Assembly: GCA_963814875.1 (NCBI GenBank)
Contig: CAWFFJ010000011.1
Span: 1 to 37,166 of the forward strand
Source of the DNA: CAVSIS01 sp963814875
GTDB taxonomy: Bacteria > Acidobacteriota > Thermoanaerobaculia > Thermoanaerobaculales > Sulfomarinibacteraceae
Reading direction: 5' to 3'
Length of the DNA stretch: 37,166 bases
Shown: positions 14,199 through 21,888 of the stretch, piece by piece
Position numbering within the stretch: position 1 is the stretch's first letter
Layout of the letters: every line of letters starts with the position of its first letter
Notes under the pieces: generated by a model
Database searches by the model: none
The model's input: only the letters and a program-made list of their open reading frames with translations
What the model was told of the DNA's origin: nothing
Program-made: the position numbers and the translations under genes

Positions 14199-15620
14199 TC
14201 AGCGCCGGACGACCAGCAGCCGCTCCTCGGTCATCTCGCGATAGGTGAAGCGTGGGCCCTCGCGGCCGACCCCGGAGCCCTTGACGCCGCCATACGGCAT
14301 CGGATCGGTCCGCCAGGTCGGCACGTCGTTGTGGATCAATCCGCCCACCTCGAGCTTCTCCCATGCCTCCTGGACCTTGCCGGTGTCCGAGGTGAAGATT
14401 CCGGCCTGGAGCCCGTAGCGCGAGTCGTTGACCATGTTGAGCGCCTGGGCCAAGTCCTCGTAGGGGTCGAGTACTGCGACCGGCCCGAAGACCTCGTCGC
14501 ACGAGACCGACTGGTCGGGCGGCACCTCCTCGAGCAGCACCGGCCGGATGACGTTGCCCTCGCGCTCGCCGCCCGCGAGCAGCCGGCCCTTCGCCTCCCG
14601 CGCCTGGGCCACCCAGCTGTCGACCCGGTCGGCGTTGGCGCGGTCGATGAGTGGACCGCACACCGTCGCGTCCGCGGCCGGGTCGCCGGTCGCGACCGAC
14701 TCGGCGGCCTCGACCAGTGCCCGACGCATGGCGACGTAGTGGTCCTCATGGACCAGGATCCGCTGCACCGAGATGCACGACTGGCCGGCGTAGCCGTACG
14801 CCGCGGACGCGATCCGTCGCGCGATGGCGTCGAGGTCTCGGGCGTCCGACTCCACGATCACAGCGGCGTTGCCGCCCATCTCGAGCGACACCCGCCGGCG
14901 CCAGGCGAGCTGCTTGAGCCGCCAGCCGACCTCCATCGAGCCGGTGAAGGTGAGCAGGCGGAAGCGCTCGTCCGCCGCCAGGGACTCGGCGTCGCCGCCG
15001 CGGCTCGGAATCACCGAAAGCGCGCCCGCGGGCAGCCCGGCCTGCTCGAGGATGGCGGCGAGCAGCAGCGCCGGCGACGGCGTCTGGCTGGCCGGCTTGA
15101 GCACCACCGGACACCCGGCCGCGACCGCCGGGGCGAGCTTGTGGGCGACCAGGTTGAGCGGGAAGTTGAACGGCGTGATCGCCAGCACAGGCCCCACCGG
15201 CACCCGTCGGATCAGTCCGAGACGCCCGGCGCCGGACGCGTACCCGCCGAGGTCGAGCGTCTCGAGCTCGGGGTGGCGGGCGACATGGGCGGCCTCGGCG
15301 AAGCTGTCGGCGCATCGGTCCGCCTCGCCGCGGGCGAGCCCGATCGGCTTGCCCGCCTCCTCGCTGATCGCGGCGGCGAGCTCCTCGCGGCGCTCGACGA
15401 TCAGGGCGTTCGCGCGCTCGAGGATTGCGCCCCGTGCGGCCGGCGTCAGCGCCGCGACCACCGGCGCCTCGGCCTCGGCGGCGGCAGCGGCCTCCTCGAG
15501 CTCCTCGGGCCCGCCCCGCGCGACCGTACTCACCACGCGCCCGTCGAACGGCGAGCGCACCTCCAGCACATCACTGCCCTTGCGCCACTGCCCGGCCACA
15601 AACAGATCGAGGGTCCTCAT
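14199..15620 (-). CDS. NAD(P)-dependent aldehyde dehydrogenase
   Basis: 473 residues, the normal size of the ALDH superfamily. The Rossmann cofactor part shows GPVLAITPFNFPLNL, KPASQTPSPAL and FTGSMEVG; the general base Glu is in SLEMGGNAAVIV; the catalytic Cys is in YAGQSCISVQRILV; the bridging part has DEVFGPVAVLDPYED and YGLQAGIFT. The YAGQSCISVQ context and the P-F-N-F-P motif place it with the GAPN/lactaldehyde-type dehydrogenases (broad class ALDH), which oxidise small aldehydes to acids; the exact substrate is not predictable. The ATG at 15620 is chosen because it follows GGGAGG and fits the family N-terminus; the frame extends upstream without coding signs. A TACGAT box at 15639-15644 (minus strand) may be its -10. 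Confidence 0.93.
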   Translation of the reverse strand: MRTLDLFVAGQWRKGSDVLEVRSPFDGRVVSTVARGGPEELEEAAAAAEAEAPVVAALTPAARGAILERANALIVERREELAAAISEEAGKPIGLARGEADRCADSFAEAAHVARHPELETLDLGGYASGAGRLGLIRRVPVGPVLAITPFNFPLNLVAHKLAPAVAAGCPVVLKPASQTPSPALLLAAILEQAGLPAGALSVIPSRGGDAESLAADERFRLLTFTGSMEVGWRLKQLAWRRRVSLEMGGNAAVIVESDARDLDAIARRIASAAYGYAGQSCISVQRILVHEDHYVAMRRALVEAAESVATGDPAADATVCGPLIDRANADRVDSWVAQAREAKGRLLAGGEREGNVIRPVLLEEVPPDQSVSCDEVFGPVAVLDPYEDLAQALNMVNDSRYGLQAGIFTSDTGKVQEAWEKLEVGGLIHNDVPTWRTDPMPYGGVKGSGVGREGPRFTYREMTEERLLVVRR

Positions 15621-15660
15621 CTCGGCCTCCCGGCTTCCATCGTACCCGCCCCTGCGTGCA

Positions 15661-15689
15661 CTTCTCACCAGGTCACGTTGCGAGGGCGC
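15661..15689. repeat. Dispersed repeat C, copy 1
   Basis: CTTCTCACCAGGTCACGTTG... at 15661-15689 matches 26045-26073 at 26 of 29 bases, in the same orientation. It lies between the aldehyde dehydrogenase start and the truncated OmpW paralogue. Confidence 0.6.
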
Positions 15690-15729
15690 CGAGATGCCCT
15701 CCAGCGTGGAGCCATCGAGTGGCGAGCCA

Positions 15730-16134
15730 CACACGCTCGCGGTGGCGGGCGGCGCGCTTGCCGGAGCCGATGCGGGGACCGTCGGCGCCCTGCCACCTAC
15801 GCTCACCCTCCAGTACCACTCCTCGAGCGGCGGGCCCCTCGACGTCTACTGCGGGATCGGCGTCAACTACACCCGTTTCTTCAACTACGACCTCTCGGCC
15901 GAACTCGCCGGTCTGGGGCTCGCGGACGTCAAGTTCAGCAGCTCGTTCGGCCTCGCGGGCCAGCTCGGGGTGGACTTCGCCATGAGGGGCGCCTGGGTGT
16001 TCAACGTCGACGTCAAGTACGTCAAGATCTCCACCGACGCGGAACTGAGGCTCGGAAACGGTCACGTGCTCGACACCGTCACCGTGGACATCGACCCCTG
16101 GGTCTTCGGCGTCGGCATCGGCTACCGCTTCTGA
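15730..16134 (+). pseudogene. Truncated OmpW paralogue (N-terminus lost)
   Basis: The translation GGALAGADAGTVGALPPTLT through to VDIDPWVFGVGIGYRF aligns with the C-terminal 130 or so residues of the OmpW at 8257-8919 (for example LKYIKAS vs VKYVKIS, LDTVGVDIDPW vs LDTVTVDIDPW). The signal peptide and the first strands are missing. Upstream of the homology is a dispersed repeat (15661-15689), then the aldehyde dehydrogenase promoter region, so the 5' part seems to have been removed by a rearrangement. The frame remains open and an ATG occurs at 15694, but a protein from it would lack export signals and half of the barrel. Likely non-functional. Confidence 0.8.
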
Positions 16135-16191
16135 CGTCACTTAGCACGAACGCTGATCCGGACGCAGTCCAGCTGAGGTACTCAAACACCC

Positions 16192-16216
16192 GGGGTACGG
16201 TTCTCGACCGTGCCCC
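16192..16216 (+). terminator. Intrinsic terminator-like hairpin
   Basis: GGGGTACGGT pairs with ACCGTGCCCC (one G-U pair) around TCTCG, followed by AGTCTTGTAT. It lies 57 bp after the OmpW remnant stop codon and probably was its terminator. Confidence 0.5.
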
Positions 16217-16299
16217 AGTCTTGTATCTCCGGCGCATCCGGGCTTCAGACGCCGGTCGACCCGTCTGGTAGGATTCTAGGAGGGGCCGACACACCGTGA

Positions 16300-16461
16300 A
16301 TCGAGGAACGGGATGCTTCGGGGGGTTCGGGCGCCAACTTCATCGTGCGGTGGGAGTCCGGTGTGCCCGTCAACCCGCCGATGGTGGAAGCCGTCATGAT
16401 CGGCATCTACTCCGGCCAGGGGATTTCGTTCACGTCCGACGCGCGGGAGATCGTGGAGTAG
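16300..16461 (+). pseudogene. Gene remnant, C-terminal fragment
   Basis: A short open stretch encodes GGSGANFIVRWESGVPVNPP, then MVEAVMIGIYSGQGISFTSD and AREIVE before TAG. It reads like the C-terminus of a real protein (balanced amphipathic composition), but no start codon with a ribosome-binding site or full domain is present, and a stop lies at 16297. I do not recognise the family. Together with the OmpW remnant it marks 15661-16588 as a decayed stretch; nothing else coding is seen in 16135-16588. Confidence 0.45.
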
Positions 16462-16562
16462 GGGCGGCTTGACTCGGTCATGGAGCGGCAGGGGCAGAGA
16501 AGCGCTCCACCCACGTCGGGCGCCTCGCGTATCCCCGCAACTCTTCGCTCTTGGCTCTTCAC

Positions 16563-16585
16563 CTCTGCCGCGTCTCGCGGCAGAG
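16563..16585. terminator. Perfect hairpin after the permease stop
   Basis: CTCTGCCGCG-TCT-CGCGGCAGAG is a perfect 10-bp stem three bases beyond the permease stop codon (minus strand). There is no T-tract, so it may be a Rho-independent-like or mRNA-stabilising 3' hairpin. Confidence 0.45.
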
Positions 16586-16588
16586 ACG

Positions 16589-17665
16589 TCACCAGCCCGC
16601 AGCGAGCATCGCTCCACCGACGGCGAGGCCGAGCACGAGGTTGGCAGCCTTGGCGAGCACCGCGTCCCGCGGCGCGATCCCGAGCAGCGGCAGCAGCCCA
16701 TGGCCGTCCTGGACGATGGAGTTGGCGACCAGGACCGAGAACGGCACCTGCCCGGTGGCGAAAAGGGCGAGCACGATCAGGTGCGGGCCCGACTGGGGGA
16801 TGATCCCGAGCAGGCAGGCGCCGACCAGCACCCAACCGCTGTGCCCAACGGCGAACGCGCCGAGGTTGAGCCAGCTGCCGGCCAGCCGAACCAGGAGCAG
16901 CGTCCCCGCCGTCCACAGGAAGATCCTCGGAGCGTGGTGCTTCCCGACGTGCTCCCAGAGGTGCTCCTCGACGTAGTGACGCGGTGCGACGGCAACGATG
17001 CCGATGCCGAGCGCGAGCACCACACCGAAGATCCAGGCCTCGGCATCGTGCCCGTGCGGCGACGCCTCGCCGGCGGTTACTGCGAGCTCGTGGTGCTCGA
17101 ACCCACCCGCGAGCAGGACCATCAAGAGCAGTGAGAAGGCCACGATCAGCACCAGGCGCGGGAGCACGGGCTCGAGGCGCAGCCGGAGGGGAATCCAGCG
17201 GTCGGCGGCGGCGGGCCGGACGAGGTCCTCCTCGTGGAGGCCGGACAGCGCACAGGGGTCGCGCCGGACCAGCCCGAACCGGGTCAGCACCTGGTCGGTC
17301 GCGGCGCCGCCGACCAGCGCCGTGGCAAACAGGATCGCCGCCAGCAGGGGGACCTTCTCGGGAATCATGGCCAGCATCACGAAGGACTCGTCGCCCGCGG
17401 TCGCGATCAGCGCCGCGGTGACCGCTCCGAGAGTGAGGCTGCCGTGGGAGTACATCGAGACCGCGAGATAGGTGCCCGCGCAGCCGGGAAGGAGCCCGAG
17501 CACGGAGGCCACAAGGTACTGTCGAAAGCGGCCGTTCGTCAGCCGTTGCGTCATGTGACCGTGGGTGGCGACCGTGGCGAGCTCAACCAGGGCCATCATC
17601 ACGAACACGAGGCCGGTAATGAGTGCGGCGTGGAGAAGCTCCTCGGCGACGGCGAATGCGACCAT
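16589..17665 (-). CDS. Putative 10-TM heavy-metal exporter (ArsP_2-like permease)
   Basis: 358 residues with about ten membrane helices in two halves of five, separated by a hydrophilic part near residues 150-180 and a His-rich loop (GFEHHELAVTAGEASPHGHD). The conserved marks of the family are LLPGCAGTYLAVSMYSHG and ALIATAGDESFVMLAMIP in the first half, mirrored by GIIPQSGPHLIVLALFATGQ and SIVQDGHGLLPLL in the second. These proteins are annotated as putative metal or arsenic efflux permeases or manganese transporters; substrate evidence is thin. The ATG at 17665 is chosen because the first helix follows at once. A TGCTATTCT box nine bases before it suggests a leaderless transcript. It is divergent from the antiporter operon at 17847. 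Confidence 0.78.
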   Translation of the reverse strand: MVAFAVAEELLHAALITGLVFVMMALVELATVATHGHMTQRLTNGRFRQYLVASVLGLLPGCAGTYLAVSMYSHGSLTLGAVTAALIATAGDESFVMLAMIPEKVPLLAAILFATALVGGAATDQVLTRFGLVRRDPCALSGLHEEDLVRPAAADRWIPLRLRLEPVLPRLVLIVAFSLLLMVLLAGGFEHHELAVTAGEASPHGHDAEAWIFGVVLALGIGIVAVAPRHYVEEHLWEHVGKHHAPRIFLWTAGTLLLVRLAGSWLNLGAFAVGHSGWVLVGACLLGIIPQSGPHLIVLALFATGQVPFSVLVANSIVQDGHGLLPLLGIAPRDAVLAKAANLVLGLAVGGAMLAAGW

Positions 17666-17674
17666 GGCGCCGGG

Positions 17675-17680
17675 AGAATA
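17675..17680 (-). promoter_or_regulatory. Extended -10 of the permease gene
   Basis: On the minus strand TG-C-TATTCT ends nine bases before the ATG at 17665, the same arrangement as at the helicase gene. No ribosome-binding site is visible between them. Confidence 0.4.
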
Positions 17681-17846
17681 GCAGAAATGCGAGCACCCGG
17701 CGCCCTGAAGACTCCTGGCTAAGTTGCTGTTATGATGATGTTTGCTCAACCATTTGCAGTGACGGCCGCCACCGGAGCGATGGTCCGCGCGCGCGCACCT
17801 GTGCTACCGTCCCCCAACGCCCGGTTCGGGCGGGGAGGTGCGCCCC

Positions 17847-19292
17847 ATGCCGACTGGTCGAATCCGCTCATTGGTGGTCGGTGTGCTCGCTGTGCTGCCG
17901 GTTCTACTGGTCCCGGCGATCGCCGCGGCGAGCGAGGGCGAGGGCGTCGTCGACCTCGGTGCCGTCTTGCCACTGTGGTCGGTCATACCATTCGTCGGGA
18001 TGCTCCTGTCGATCGCGGTCTTCCCGCTCGCGGCGCCCGAGTTCTGGCACCACCACTTCCCGAAGGTGTCGGCGTTCTGGGCGCTGCTGCTGGCGATCCC
18101 ATTCACACTCGCCTACGGGCACGACGCGATCCACGCGATCGCCCACATCTACGTGATCGACTACATCCCGTTCATCATTCTGCTGTGGGCGCTGTTCACG
18201 GTCTCGGGCGGAATCCTGGTGCGAGGCTCATTCAACGGCACCCCTGGACTGAACACGGTCTTCCTGCTGATCGGCACTGTCATTGCGTCATGGGTCGGAA
18301 CGACCGGCGCCGCGATGCTCCTCATCCGCCCGGTGCTGCGCGCCAACGCGCGTCGCCACCACAAGGTCCACACGGTCGTGTTCTTCATCTTTCTGGTCGC
18401 CAACGTCGGCGGCTCGCTGACGCCGCTCGGCGACCCGCCGCTGTTCCTCGGCTTCCTCCACGGGGTGCCGTTCTTCTGGACCCTCGGCCTGATCAAGGAA
18501 ACCGGACTGGTGGTGGCGATCCTGCTCGCCGTCTTCTTCGCGATCGACACCCACTTCTGGCGCCGGGAGACCGATGCCGCCCGCCAGCCGATCGAGGGCG
18601 GCGAAACGCTCAAGATCGAGGGCCTCCACAACGTCCTGTTCCTCGGCGGAATCCTCGGCGGGGTCATCCTGTCGGGGACTTGGCATGCCGGCGAGGTGTC
18701 GATCCTGGGCATCCACCAGCACATCCAGAACCTCGCCAGGGATCTCATCCTGATCGTCATGGGCCTGCTCTCCCTGATCACGACCCCCAAGGAGGTCCGC
18801 GAGGGGAACAGCTTCACATGGTTCCCGATCCTCGAGGTGGCCTACCTGTTCGCCGGTATCTTTATGACCATCGTCCCGGCCCTCGCCATCCTCAAGGCCG
18901 GTGAGCACGGAGCAATGGCGCATCTCGTCGCCGCGGTCAAGGATCCCTGGCACTTCTTCTGGGCGACCGGTGCGCTGTCTTCGTTCCTCGACAATGCACC
19001 CACCTATCTGACCTTCCTCACGACCGCGGAGGGCCGGCTGTTCCCGGGCGTCCCGGAGCCGGCCGTGATCCACCAGATCATCGCCAACGAGGCCGAGTTC
19101 CTGGCATCGATCTCGCTCGGCGCAGTGTTCTTCGGAGCGATGACCTACATCGGCAACGCCCCGAACTTCATGGTCAAGTCGATCGCCGAGGAGACCGGGG
19201 TCGAGATGCCGAGCTTCTTCGGCTACATGCTGCGCTACTCGATTCCCGTCCTGATCCCGGTCTTCATCCTCGTCACCCTTCTGCTGATCTGA
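17847..19292 (+). CDS. Sodium:proton antiporter, NhaD/CitM-like
   Basis: 481 residues, N-terminal signal-like helix (SLVVGVLAVLPVLLVPAIAA) and about 12 membrane segments. The two re-entrant motifs of the ion-transporter superfamily are visible: ASWVGTTGAAMLLIRPVLRA in the first half and LSSFLDNAPTYLTFLTTAEG in the second, where Asp-Asn-Ala-Pro-Thr is typical of NhaD-type antiporters. LVANVGGSLTPLGDPPLFLG is another strong family mark. The inner-membrane protein should exchange Na+ for protons or carry an organic anion. The ATG at 17847 is preferred to the GTG at 17838 because of the GGGAGG spacing. It is the first gene of a four-gene operon ending at 21610, with a 13-bp gap to the next gene. 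Confidence 0.88.
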   Translation: MPTGRIRSLVVGVLAVLPVLLVPAIAAASEGEGVVDLGAVLPLWSVIPFVGMLLSIAVFPLAAPEFWHHHFPKVSAFWALLLAIPFTLAYGHDAIHAIAHIYVIDYIPFIILLWALFTVSGGILVRGSFNGTPGLNTVFLLIGTVIASWVGTTGAAMLLIRPVLRANARRHHKVHTVVFFIFLVANVGGSLTPLGDPPLFLGFLHGVPFFWTLGLIKETGLVVAILLAVFFAIDTHFWRRETDAARQPIEGGETLKIEGLHNVLFLGGILGGVILSGTWHAGEVSILGIHQHIQNLARDLILIVMGLLSLITTPKEVREGNSFTWFPILEVAYLFAGIFMTIVPALAILKAGEHGAMAHLVAAVKDPWHFFWATGALSSFLDNAPTYLTFLTTAEGRLFPGVPEPAVIHQIIANEAEFLASISLGAVFFGAMTYIGNAPNFMVKSIAEETGVEMPSFFGYMLRYSIPVLIPVFILVTLLLI

Positions 19293-19305
19293 GGCGGAGG
19301 AAGCC

Positions 19306-19881
19306 ATGGCCGACCACACCGTGTTCGTCGAGCTCGACCTGGAGGGAAACACCGAACTGGCGACGGGCTTCGTCGAGGGCTTCCGGCTCGGGGGCGAGGA
19401 CCTTGGGCCGGCGTGGCTGGCGGAGCGCGAGCCAATCGAATCGGAAGGGCTGATGGACTCGATCCGTGAGCGGGTCGGCCGACGCACCCGGGTGATCCTG
19501 TCCAAGCGCCTCGCAGAGCGCATGGTCGCCGCCCTCGCCGAAGCGCCCCACCTCGAGCTCGTCGCCCAGGACCCACGAGAGATCGACTACGCCGAGCTCG
19601 CCTTCGAGTTCCGGGCCTTCGACCGCGAGGACGCCGGGCTGGTCCGCCACCTGATCGAAGCAGACCTGCCCGTGGGCGTCCGCCTCGAGGGCTACCACGT
19701 CGACGAGAAGATCGAGGAGGACGCAGAGGGCGTCGAGCTCTACTCGCCGGTCCACGACTACATTCTGAGCGGGAAAGGGACCTACGTGGGACCCGTCGAC
19801 AGGATTCTCGAGATGGCCCACCGGCTCGACGAGCAGGACTTCGTCCACCCCAAGAAGGTCCACCTCCACTACAGCCGATGA
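19306..19881 (+). CDS. Conserved hypothetical protein between antiporter and SAM hydrolase
   Basis: 191 residues, soluble, acidic (many Glu and Asp), no signal peptide and no membrane helix. I cannot name a family with certainty. Visible features are a beta-rich start (HTVFVELDLEGN), a central SKRLAERMVAALAEA helix, YAELAFEFRAFDREDAGLVR and LPVGVRLEGYHVDE, then a terminal HDYILSGKGTYVGPVDRILE. The alternating strand-helix pattern would fit a small alpha/beta domain that binds a ligand or another protein. GCGGAGGAAGCC gives a good ribosome-binding site. Its stop overlaps the next start (ATGA), so it is translationally coupled to the SAM hydrolase. Position suggests a role with the antiporter, perhaps regulatory; this is inference only. 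Confidence 0.75.
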   Translation: MADHTVFVELDLEGNTELATGFVEGFRLGGEDLGPAWLAEREPIESEGLMDSIRERVGRRTRVILSKRLAERMVAALAEAPHLELVAQDPREIDYAELAFEFRAFDREDAGLVRHLIEADLPVGVRLEGYHVDEKIEEDAEGVELYSPVHDYILSGKGTYVGPVDRILEMAHRLDEQDFVHPKKVHLHYSR

Positions 19882-20654
19882 GAGCGATCTGCCTCCTCTC
19901 CGACTTCGGGCTCGAGGACCACTACGTTGGCGCCATGCACGCGGTGTGCGAGCGCGACGCACCCGGCGCGCCTCGCCTCGACCTCGGCCACGCGGTGCCG
20001 GCGGGTGACGTCTGGACCGGCTGCTTCTTCGTCCGCTCCACGTGGCCCCACCTGCCGGAGGCGGCGGTGGTGCTGGCGGTGGTCGACCCAGGGGTGGGGA
20101 CCGCACGACGGGCGGTCGCCGCCGCGATCGGCGGCCGCTGGCTGGTGGCGCCGGACAACGGGCTCGCAGCCGCGGTCGGTCCGGCCGAACGCGTCATCCA
20201 GCTCGACGCCGCCGCCATGGGTCTCGCGGTGCCCAGCGCGACCTTCCACGGACGCGACCTGTTCGCGCCGGCCGCCGCCCGGCTGGCGCGCGGCGACGAC
20301 CCGTCGCGGCTCGGCAGCGACTGCCCCGCCGACGGGCTCGTCCCATGCCCGCTGCCCGAGCCGACCGCCGTGCGCGGCCGACTGCACGGCGTGGTCCTCC
20401 ACGTCGACCGCTTCGGCAACGTCATCACCAACCTTCCGGCCGCGGCCGCGGGCCCGGGAACCGCCCTCGACTGCGGTTCGACCCGCGTGCGCTATCGAGC
20501 CGCCACGTACAGCGAGGCGCCGACCGCCCGGCCGGTCTTCCTGGCCGGCTCCTCGGGTCTGCTCGAGCTCGCAGTGAGAGACGGCTCGGCCGCCGAGCGG
20601 CTGACCCTCAAGCGAGGAGACGAGATCGTGCTCGCGCCCGCGGAGACCATGTGA
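19878..20654 (+). CDS. S-adenosyl-L-methionine hydrolase (adenosine-forming), DUF62 family
   Basis: 258 residues. The family (SAM hydroxide adenosyltransferase) splits S-adenosylmethionine with water into adenosine and methionine; fluorinase and chlorinase are specialised relatives. Marks: LLSDFGLEDHYVGAMHAV at the N-terminus (SAM-binding Asp and Phe-Gly), VVLAVVDPGVGTARRAV with the catalytic Asp and Arg, LVAPDNGLA, then SATFHGRDLFAPAAARLARG with the His of the Asp-Arg-His water-activating triad, and VLHVDRFGNVITNLP at the start of the C-terminal beta barrel. The intact triad and the absence of an obvious extra loop point to the hydrolase rather than a halogenase. Coupled by 4-bp overlaps with both neighbours. 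Confidence 0.9.
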   Translation: MRAICLLSDFGLEDHYVGAMHAVCERDAPGAPRLDLGHAVPAGDVWTGCFFVRSTWPHLPEAAVVLAVVDPGVGTARRAVAAAIGGRWLVAPDNGLAAAVGPAERVIQLDAAAMGLAVPSATFHGRDLFAPAAARLARGDDPSRLGSDCPADGLVPCPLPEPTAVRGRLHGVVLHVDRFGNVITNLPAAAAGPGTALDCGSTRVRYRAATYSEAPTARPVFLAGSSGLLELAVRDGSAAERLTLKRGDEIVLAPAETM

Positions 20655-21610
20655 GCTCTGCACCCCCAGCCATCGAGGAGATCCTCGAGGCGGCGCGGCG
20701 GATCGCACCCCACGTCCACCGCACGCCGGTCGCCACCTGCGCGACCCTCGACCGTATGGCCGGGGCGCGGCTCGTCTTCAAGTGCGAGAACCTCCAGAAG
20801 GCTGGCGCCTTCAAGGCGCGTGGCGCGACCAACGCCGTGTTCGCCCTCGACGAGGCGATCGCGGGTCGCGGTGTCTGTACCCATTCCTCCGGCAACCACG
20901 CCGCGGCGCTGGCCCGGGCCGCGGCGTTGCGCGGGATCCCGGCCCACATCGTGATGCCGTCGACGGCGCCGCGGGTCAAGGTCGCGGCGGTCGAGGGCTA
21001 CGGCGGCCAGATCACGTTCTGCGAGCCCACCCTCGCCGCTCGCGAAACCACGCTCGAGACGATCGTCGCCGGGACCGGTGCGACCTTTGTCCACCCCTAC
21101 GACGAGCCGCTGGTGGTCGCTGGGCAGGGCACCTGTGCTCTCGAGCTGCTCGAGCAGGCGCCGGACCTCGACGTTGTCATCACCCCGGTCGGCGGCGGCG
21201 GGCTCGCGAGCGGCACCTGCATCACTCTCGCCGCGCGCGCACCTGGGATTCACTTTGTCGGCGCCGAGCCGGCAGCGGCGGACGACGCCCGCCGTTCGCT
21301 CGAGCTCGGCCGGCTGCTGCCGTCCGAGGACCCCGTCACGGTCGCCGACGGCCTACGTACGGCTTTGAGCCCGCTCACCTTCAGCATTCTCTCGCGCCAC
21401 GCCGAGGCGATCCTGACCGCGAGCGAGGACCAGATCGTCGCTGCGACACGACTGTTGTGGGAGCGCGCCAAGCTCGTCGTCGAGCCCTCCGGGGCGGTCC
21501 CCCTGGCCGTGGTCCTCGCCCACCGCGAGCGCTTCGCGGGGCTCAAAGTCGGCGTCGTGCTGTCCGGCGGCAACGTCGACCTCGACCGGCTGCCGTGGAT
21601 GGCGCACTGA
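20651..21610 (+). CDS. PLP-dependent threonine/serine dehydratase (or serine racemase)
   Basis: 319 residues of fold-type II PLP enzyme. Marks: FKCENLQKAGAFKARGATNA with the Schiff-base Lys in AFKARGA, THSSGNHAAALARAAALRGI (substrate Ser/Asn loop), TPVGGGGLASGTCITL (phosphate-binding glycine loop) and GVVLSGGNVDLDRL at the end. It deaminates threonine to 2-oxobutanoate or serine to pyruvate, or racemises serine; these activities cannot be separated by eye. No C-terminal ACT domain is present, so isoleucine feedback control is unlikely and a catabolic role is favoured. The GTG start overlaps the stop of the SAM hydrolase by 4 bp, so it ends a coupled operon that starts at 17847. Confidence 0.9.
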   Translation: MSSAPPAIEEILEAARRIAPHVHRTPVATCATLDRMAGARLVFKCENLQKAGAFKARGATNAVFALDEAIAGRGVCTHSSGNHAAALARAAALRGIPAHIVMPSTAPRVKVAAVEGYGGQITFCEPTLAARETTLETIVAGTGATFVHPYDEPLVVAGQGTCALELLEQAPDLDVVITPVGGGGLASGTCITLAARAPGIHFVGAEPAAADDARRSLELGRLLPSEDPVTVADGLRTALSPLTFSILSRHAEAILTASEDQIVAATRLLWERAKLVVEPSGAVPLAVVLAHRERFAGLKVGVVLSGGNVDLDRLPWMAH

Positions 21611-21656
21611 CGCCCCGAGGCAGCGACCTCCCCCCGGCCATGCATCTCAAGGGAGG

Positions 21657-21684
21657 TTGACGGTGCTTCTGCGCAAGGTAGGAT
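21657..21684 (+). promoter_or_regulatory. Sigma-70-type promoter of the TonB receptor gene
   Basis: TTGACG (21657-21662), a 16-base spacer and TAGGAT (21679-21684) form a good -35/-10 pair. Transcription would start near 21691, upstream of all candidate start codons of the receptor. Confidence 0.6.
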
Positions 21685-21888
21685 GGCGCCACATCGCTGC
21701 TTGCACGAGGTGCTCGTGACGAAGACTCCTGGCTGTCTGTTTCCATGAACGAAATGCTCAGCGACCAGACGACGCGACGCTGTGAAACCCGTGACGACCT
21801 CCCCTCGAGTGAGCAGGCAACAGGTCGCGACGGCGCGGGACCCGACCCGCTCGACGGCCATCCTCGGATCCATCGACCGGTTTGCGCG

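Noticed and set aside
17707..17720. Identical 14-mer GAAGACTCCTGGCT at 17707-17720 and 21721-21734 as a shared regulatory element
   Set aside because: One or two exact 14-mer pairs are expected by chance in 37 kb, and the flanks and distances to genes differ.
19878..20654. Fluorinase or chlorinase
   Set aside because: The Asp-Arg-His triad typical of SAM hydrolases is present and no extra loop typical of the halogenases is apparent.
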